The position numbers and the translations under genes are program-made. This document shows, piece after piece, positions 59,829 to 64,000 of a stretch of DNA of 64,000 nucleotides. The stretch's first letter is position 1; every line of letters begins with the position of its first letter. The notes under the pieces were generated by a model. That model saw only the letters and a program-made list of their open reading frames with translations, ran no database searches and had not been told where the DNA came from. Origin of the DNA: Microbacterium sp. Clip185 (GTDB lineage Bacteria > Actinomycetota > Actinomycetes > Actinomycetales > Microbacteriaceae). The stretch covers positions 1,922,001 through 1,986,000 of the forward strand of contig NZ_CP117996.1 in NCBI RefSeq assembly GCF_028743715.1, in the 5' to 3' direction.

Positions 59829-60383
59829 ATGGACGAGATCGAACAGGTCATTCTTGTGGATGACGAGGGCAACCAGATCGGGACTGCGCCCAAGAGCAGT
59901 GTCCACGGTACAGACACCGCGCTGCATCTCGCGTTCTCCTGCCATGTTCTGGATGACGAAGGTCGGGTCCTCGTCACCCGCCGAGCCCTGCACAAGCGCA
60001 CCTGGCCGGGCGTCTGGACGAACTCCTTCTGCGGACACCCGCGACCCGCCGAGCCCGTCCTGAACGCCGTGAAGCGCCACGCCGACTCCGAGCTCGGACT
60101 CCGCCTGACCGACATCGAACTCGCCCTCCCGCTCTTCCGGTACCGCGCCACCGACGCGAGCGGGATCGTCGAGAACGAGATCTGCCCTGTGTACATCGCC
60201 CGCGCCGAGAACCTGCCGCAACCCAATCCGCTCGAGGTGCTCGAGACGCAATGGGTGCACCCCGCCGACCTCGTGACCGCGCTGGATGCGGCCGAGTGGG
60301 CGTTCAGCCCCTGGCTCGTGCTGCAAGCACGTCAGCTCGATCTGTTCGTCGCCCAGCGACGGATACAGGCAGGGGCCCGATGA
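59829..60383 (+). CDS. idi: Isopentenyl-diphosphate isomerase (type 1)
   Basis: A 184-residue Nudix-fold isomerase: AFSCHVLDDEGRVLVTRRALHKRTWPGVWTNSFCGHP with the catalytic Cys, the Nudix-like Glu-rich helix HADSELGLRL and ENEICPVYIA with the second catalytic Glu. It interconverts IPP and DMAPP. ATG 59829 has AAGGG upstream; ATG 59817 is possible. The stop overlaps crtE (ATGA). Confidence 0.93.
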   Translation: MDEIEQVILVDDEGNQIGTAPKSSVHGTDTALHLAFSCHVLDDEGRVLVTRRALHKRTWPGVWTNSFCGHPRPAEPVLNAVKRHADSELGLRLTDIELALPLFRYRATDASGIVENEICPVYIARAENLPQPNPLEVLETQWVHPADLVTALDAAEWAFSPWLVLQARQLDLFVAQRRIQAGAR

Positions 60384-61438
60384 TCTCCTGGCTCAGCGCG
60401 GACAACCGCGCCGGGATCGACGCGGCGGTCGATGCGGCTCTCGCCCGCATTCGTCGCCGTGCGACCGACGGCGCAGACGCCTACGCCGCGCTCACCGCCG
60501 CGGTCACGCGCGCGGCCACCGGAGGAAAGCGCTTCCGGCCGGCCAACGTCGTGGGCGCGTATCTCGCATTCGACGGGGCGGACCAGGCGCTGCCCGCGGT
60601 CTACGAGGTCGCTGCGGCCTTCGAGCTGCTGCACGCGGCGTTCGTCGTCCACGACGACGTGATCGACCACGACGTCCAGCGTCGTGGCGTGCTGAACATC
60701 TCCGGGGAGTTCCGCACGCGCGCCACAGCCGCCGGCGCGTCGGCCTCCGGCGCCGACGATCTCGGCGACGCGGCAGCGATCCTCGGCGGCGACCTGCTGC
60801 TGTACGAAGCCACCCGCATCCTCGCGCTGGTCGACGTTCCCGCCGCCACCCGGACGGCTCTCGTGGAGCTCTTCGACGACGCCGTTTCGGTCTCGGCCGC
60901 CGGCGAGCTCGCCGACGTCGAGAACGCGCTCGGCCTGCACGCCGCCGAGGCGGCATCCGTGCTCACGACCGCGCACGACAAGACCGCGGTCTACTCCTTC
61001 GACGCGCCGCTTCGTGCAGGTGCGCTGCTCGCCGGCGCGAGCGAGCCCGAGCTGGAGGCCCTTCGCCGGGCCGGCGGCGCATTGGGGCTCGCCTTCCAGC
61101 TCGTCGATGACCTGATCGGCGCCTTCGGCACGGCCGACCAGGCCGGTCGGGATGTGGGCAGCGACCTTCGCGAGGCCAAGCGCACCCCCCTCGTCGTCCT
61201 GGCGCAGCAGGGAGCGGGCCGCGACGCGGTCGCTGAGGCGCTCGCGGTCGCGCACACGGGTCCGGTGGCCGTGCTGGCCGCACAGCGCGCGTTGGACGCG
61301 ACCGGCGCACGCGAACGCCTCGCCGTCCTCATCGACGAGACCCTGCGCTCCGCACGGGCCGACGCCGCCACGCTCTCCCCGGCAGCCCTCGCGCTCGTCG
61401 ACGAGCTCGCGACCCGCATCGCGGAGCGGATGCCGTGA
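60380..61438 (+). CDS. crtE: Geranylgeranyl diphosphate synthase-type prenyltransferase
   Basis: A 352-residue polyprenyl diphosphate synthase. GGKRFRPANVVGAYLAF precedes the first Asp-rich motif DDVIDHD; the second motif region reads QLVDDLIGAFG with one Asp fewer than the canonical DDxxD, as in related actinobacterial enzymes. It supplies GGPP for phytoene. The start overlaps idi and the end overlaps crtB by 4 bases. Confidence 0.9.
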   Translation: MISWLSADNRAGIDAAVDAALARIRRRATDGADAYAALTAAVTRAATGGKRFRPANVVGAYLAFDGADQALPAVYEVAAAFELLHAAFVVHDDVIDHDVQRRGVLNISGEFRTRATAAGASASGADDLGDAAAILGGDLLLYEATRILALVDVPAATRTALVELFDDAVSVSAAGELADVENALGLHAAEAASVLTTAHDKTAVYSFDAPLRAGALLAGASEPELEALRRAGGALGLAFQLVDDLIGAFGTADQAGRDVGSDLREAKRTPLVVLAQQGAGRDAVAEALAVAHTGPVAVLAAQRALDATGARERLAVLIDETLRSARADAATLSPAALALVDELATRIAERMP

Positions 61439-62307
61439 GCGCGCGCGACCAGCCGAGCGGGCTGTCCCTCTACGACCGCACGGCGGTGGCAGCGGCCGCA
61501 TCCGTCATCCGCGCGTACTCCACCTCTTTCGCCCTCGCGACAGGGCTGCTCAGCGCGCGCACCCGAGCCCACATCCGCAACGTCTACGCACTCGTTCGCG
61601 TCGCGGACGAGATCGTGGACGGGCCGGCCGGCGAGGCCGGGCTGGATCGCGAGCGGCAGGAGGAGGTCCTCGACGCGTTCGAGCAGGAGACCCGGGCAGC
61701 CGTCGAGCGGGGCTTCAGCGCGAACCTCGTCGTGCACGCGTTCGCCCTGACCGCCCGCGAGTGCGGAATCGGCGACGACCTGACCGCGCCGTTCTTCGCC
61801 TCCATGCGCACGGATCTCGGCGTGCGCGAGCACGACGACGTGTCGCACGATGCCTACGTCTACGGTTCGGCCGAGGTGGTGGGGCTGATGTGTCTCGCCG
61901 TCTTCGAGAATGCCGGACGCCGCTCCCCCTCCGCTCCCCCGGCCGACCTTGTCGCCGGCGCCCGCGCTCTCGGGCGCGCGTTCCAGGACGTCAACTTCCT
62001 TCGGGACCTGGAGCACGATGCGGGAGCCCTCGGCCGCGACTACCTCGCCGTCGACGGCGTCGAGCGCACACGGGACGACGTGCTCGACCGGATCGACCGA
62101 GACCTCGCCACCGCCGCCGCCACCATCCCGCTCCTGCCCCCGGACTGCCGCAGAGCCGTCACCGCTGCCCACGATCTCTTCGCCGCACTCTCCGTGCGCC
62201 TGCGCGGGGCGACCGAGGACGGCCGCGTGCGCGTGCCCACATCACAGAAAGCCGTTCTCGCCGCCCGCGCCTGGCTGGGCGCCGCACCCCTGAAGGAACG
62301 CTCATGA
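61435..62307 (+). CDS. crtB: Phytoene synthase
   Basis: A 290-residue squalene/phytoene synthase: YALVRVADEIVDGPAGEAG holds the first Asp motif and RAFQDVNFLRDLEHDAGALGRDYL the second. It condenses two GGPP to phytoene. GTG 61435 overlaps the crtE stop and the crtB stop overlaps crtI, giving a tightly coupled operon. Confidence 0.93.
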   Translation: MSARDQPSGLSLYDRTAVAAAASVIRAYSTSFALATGLLSARTRAHIRNVYALVRVADEIVDGPAGEAGLDRERQEEVLDAFEQETRAAVERGFSANLVVHAFALTARECGIGDDLTAPFFASMRTDLGVREHDDVSHDAYVYGSAEVVGLMCLAVFENAGRRSPSAPPADLVAGARALGRAFQDVNFLRDLEHDAGALGRDYLAVDGVERTRDDVLDRIDRDLATAAATIPLLPPDCRRAVTAAHDLFAALSVRLRGATEDGRVRVPTSQKAVLAARAWLGAAPLKERS

Positions 62308-63857
62308 GTCGCACCGTCGTCATCGGAGGCGGGATTGCGGGGCTCGCCACGGCCGCCTTGCTCGCGAGCGACGGGCACGATGTGACCCTTCTCGAGGGGC
62401 GTGACGCGGTGGGCGGCCGAGCGGGCTCGTGGGAGCGCGACGGCTTCCGCTTCGACACCGGCCCGAGCTGGTACCTGATGCCGGAGGTGTTCGACCACTT
62501 CTTCCGCCTGCTCGGCACGACGACCGCGGAGCAGCTCGACCTCGTCGATCTCGTCCCGGCCTACCGCGTCTACGCCGAATCCCACCTCGACGAGGCACCC
62601 GTCGATGTCGTGTCGGGCCGCGAGGAGGCGACCGCCCTGTTCGAGTCGATCGAGCCGGGCGCGGGCGCACGTCTGGATGCGTACCTCGACTCGGCCGGTG
62701 AGGCGTACGATCTCGCGGTCGACCGCTTCCTCTACGACACGTACGAGTCGCTCGGCAACTTGACCGACCCTGCGATCCTGCGCCGGCTGGGCCACCTGAC
62801 GCGTCTGCTCACCCAGCCGCTGCAGTCCAGGATCGACAAGCGCTTCACCGACACGCGGCTGCGTCAGATCCTCGGCTATGCCGGCGTCTTCCTCGGCGGC
62901 TCGCCGTACCAGCTGTCGAGTCTCTATCACCTCATGAGCCACCTCGATCTGGATGACCGGGTGCGCTATCCGCAGGGCGGCTTCACCGCGCTGATCGATG
63001 CCATCGCGCGTCTCGCCGCCGATCGCGGCGTCACCATCGAGACCGGCGCGAACGTGGAGCGCATCCTCGTCGCCGACGGTGTCGCGCGCGGCGTCATCAC
63101 GGCCGACGGCCGCCGCTTCGACGCCGACGCCGTGGTCTCCACCGCCGATCTGCACCACACGGAGACGCGCCTCGTCCCCGAGCGCTACCGCACCTACCCG
63201 GAGTCCTGGTGGCGATCGAAGACCCCGAGCTACGGCGCACTGCTCGTGCTGCTGGGCGTGAAGGGCGAGCTGCCCGAACTCTCCCACCACACGCTCCTGT
63301 TCACCGAGGACTGGCGCACGAACTTCGCCGCCATCTTCGGCGACACGACCCGCATCCCGGATCCGGCGTCGCTCTACGTCTGCCGGCCCAGTGCGACCGA
63401 CCCCTCCGTCGCACCTGAGGCCCACGAGAACCTCTTCGTGCTCGTACCGATCCCCGCCGACCCGGGCCTCGGCCACGGCGGCGTCGACGGGGCGGGCGAC
63501 GTGGTCATCGAACGCGCGGCTGATGCGGCCATCGACCAGATCGCGGCCTGGTGCGGGGTCCCGGACCTGCGTGATCGTGTCGTCGTACGTCGCACGATCG
63601 CCCCCGGCGACTTCGAGAGTGACCTGCACGCCTGGCGCGGCAATGCCCTGGGCCTCGCGCATCCGCTCACGCAGAGCGCCCTGTTCCGGCCCCGCAACGC
63701 CTCGGCCAAGGTGGAGGGGCTGTACTACGCGGGCGCTTCCGTGCTGCCGGGGATCGGGCTTCCGATGTGCCTGATCTCCGCCGAGCTCGTCGTCAAGCGG
63801 ATGCGCGGCGATCGCTCCGCCGGCCCTCTCCCCGAGCCGGTGGCCGAGGCGGTGTGA
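62304..63857 (+). CDS. crtI: Phytoene desaturase
   Basis: A 517-residue CrtI-type desaturase: FAD motif VVIGGGIAGLATAALLASDG at the N-terminus, GRAGSWERDGFRFDTGPSWYLMPE, and the C-terminal GLYYAGASVLPGIGLPMCLISAELV. It introduces the double bonds that turn phytoene into lycopene. ATG 62304 overlaps the crtB stop; the stop overlaps the next gene (TGATG). Confidence 0.94.
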   Translation: MSRTVVIGGGIAGLATAALLASDGHDVTLLEGRDAVGGRAGSWERDGFRFDTGPSWYLMPEVFDHFFRLLGTTTAEQLDLVDLVPAYRVYAESHLDEAPVDVVSGREEATALFESIEPGAGARLDAYLDSAGEAYDLAVDRFLYDTYESLGNLTDPAILRRLGHLTRLLTQPLQSRIDKRFTDTRLRQILGYAGVFLGGSPYQLSSLYHLMSHLDLDDRVRYPQGGFTALIDAIARLAADRGVTIETGANVERILVADGVARGVITADGRRFDADAVVSTADLHHTETRLVPERYRTYPESWWRSKTPSYGALLVLLGVKGELPELSHHTLLFTEDWRTNFAAIFGDTTRIPDPASLYVCRPSATDPSVAPEAHENLFVLVPIPADPGLGHGGVDGAGDVVIERAADAAIDQIAAWCGVPDLRDRVVVRRTIAPGDFESDLHAWRGNALGLAHPLTQSALFRPRNASAKVEGLYYAGASVLPGIGLPMCLISAELVVKRMRGDRSAGPLPEPVAEAV

Positions 63858-64000
63858 TGCCGGGCCTCTACCTGCTGGCGCTGCTGGTCAGCATCGCCGG
63901 GGTGGCCGCTCTGGATGCTCGCTTCCGACTGGCCCTCTGGGCCCATCCGCGGCGCACCGCGACAGCCGTCGCCATCGGGACCGCCTTCTTCGTCGTCTGG
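63857..64000 (+). CDS. crtYe: Lycopene cyclase domain protein, 5' part (cut by window end)
   Basis: The first 48 codons: MPGLYLLALLVSIAGVAALDARFRLALW, a membrane helix and the DARFRLALW segment typical of the first subunit of heterodimeric lycopene cyclases in actinobacteria (CrtYe/CrtYc type). It overlaps crtI by 1 base. Whether the product is C40 or C50 carotenoid depends on genes beyond the window. Confidence 0.8.
   Translation, partial: MPGLYLLALLVSIAGVAALDARFRLALWAHPRRTATAVAIGTAFFVVW

Overview
This window is high-GC DNA from an actinobacterium, most likely a Microbacteriaceae member such as Microbacterium. That is an inference from gene content: an idi-crtE-crtB-crtI-lycopene cyclase cluster beside a MarR repressor, a DUF3039 protein, actinobacterial Ku plus a three-domain LigD, teichoic-acid-type glycerophosphotransferases, LAxTG surface anchoring and many 4-bp stop/start overlaps.

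Layout. 1-7.1 kb: ordinary chromosome with an FNT channel, an XRE-cupin regulator, a flavin reductase-methyltransferase fusion, an MFS exporter with MerR regulators, an SDR enzyme and a cupin_5 protein. 7.1-29.4 kb: a Tad (Flp pilus) operon on the minus strand, broken twice. The intact order would be tadA-tadB-tadC-flp-tadE-tadE-tadG. A 6-kb island (about 8454-14513) has replaced the 3' end of tadC and the 5' part of the small pilin-like gene. A second element of about 12.1 kb (16885-28971) splits tadA into two in-frame halves.

The 6-kb island carries a degenerate tyrosine recombinase fused to a HEPN-like domain, a primase remnant, a serine resolvase preceded by a 10-codon leader ORF, three unknown membrane proteins and a frameshifted Cys/His-rich gene. 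The 12-kb element starts with a tyrosine-recombinase trio: catalytic recombinase, small HTH protein, and a large protein with twelve CxxC motifs. It then carries heavy-metal cargo. An ArsR, an ArsO-like flavoprotein, a CmtR sensor and a P1B-type ATPase lie at one end. A minus-strand operon trxB-trxA-acr3-arsRC-arsC lies at the other, so arsenate reduction, thiol recycling and arsenite export are encoded together. Matching ArsR-type operators sit at both promoters.

29.5-64 kb: chromosomal genes again. These are a very large cell-wall-anchored double-GH43 glycosidase with LacI-type operators, tRNA-Leu(UAG), DedA, Ku and LigD, a CDF transporter, an ankyrin gene flanked by direct repeats, rdgB-rph-murI, pncB, an ABC exporter whose ATPase has a histone-H1-like extension, a wall-polymer cluster (nucleotidyltransferase, GT2 and three CDP-glycerol glycerophosphotransferases), an HtrA protease, an aminotransferase, a nitrilase-like amidase, initiator tRNA-Met and the carotenoid operon, which runs off the right edge.

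The most novel-looking items are the recombinase-HEPN fusion and its companions in the 6-kb island, and the double interruption of the Tad operon. No CRISPR array or rRNA was seen.
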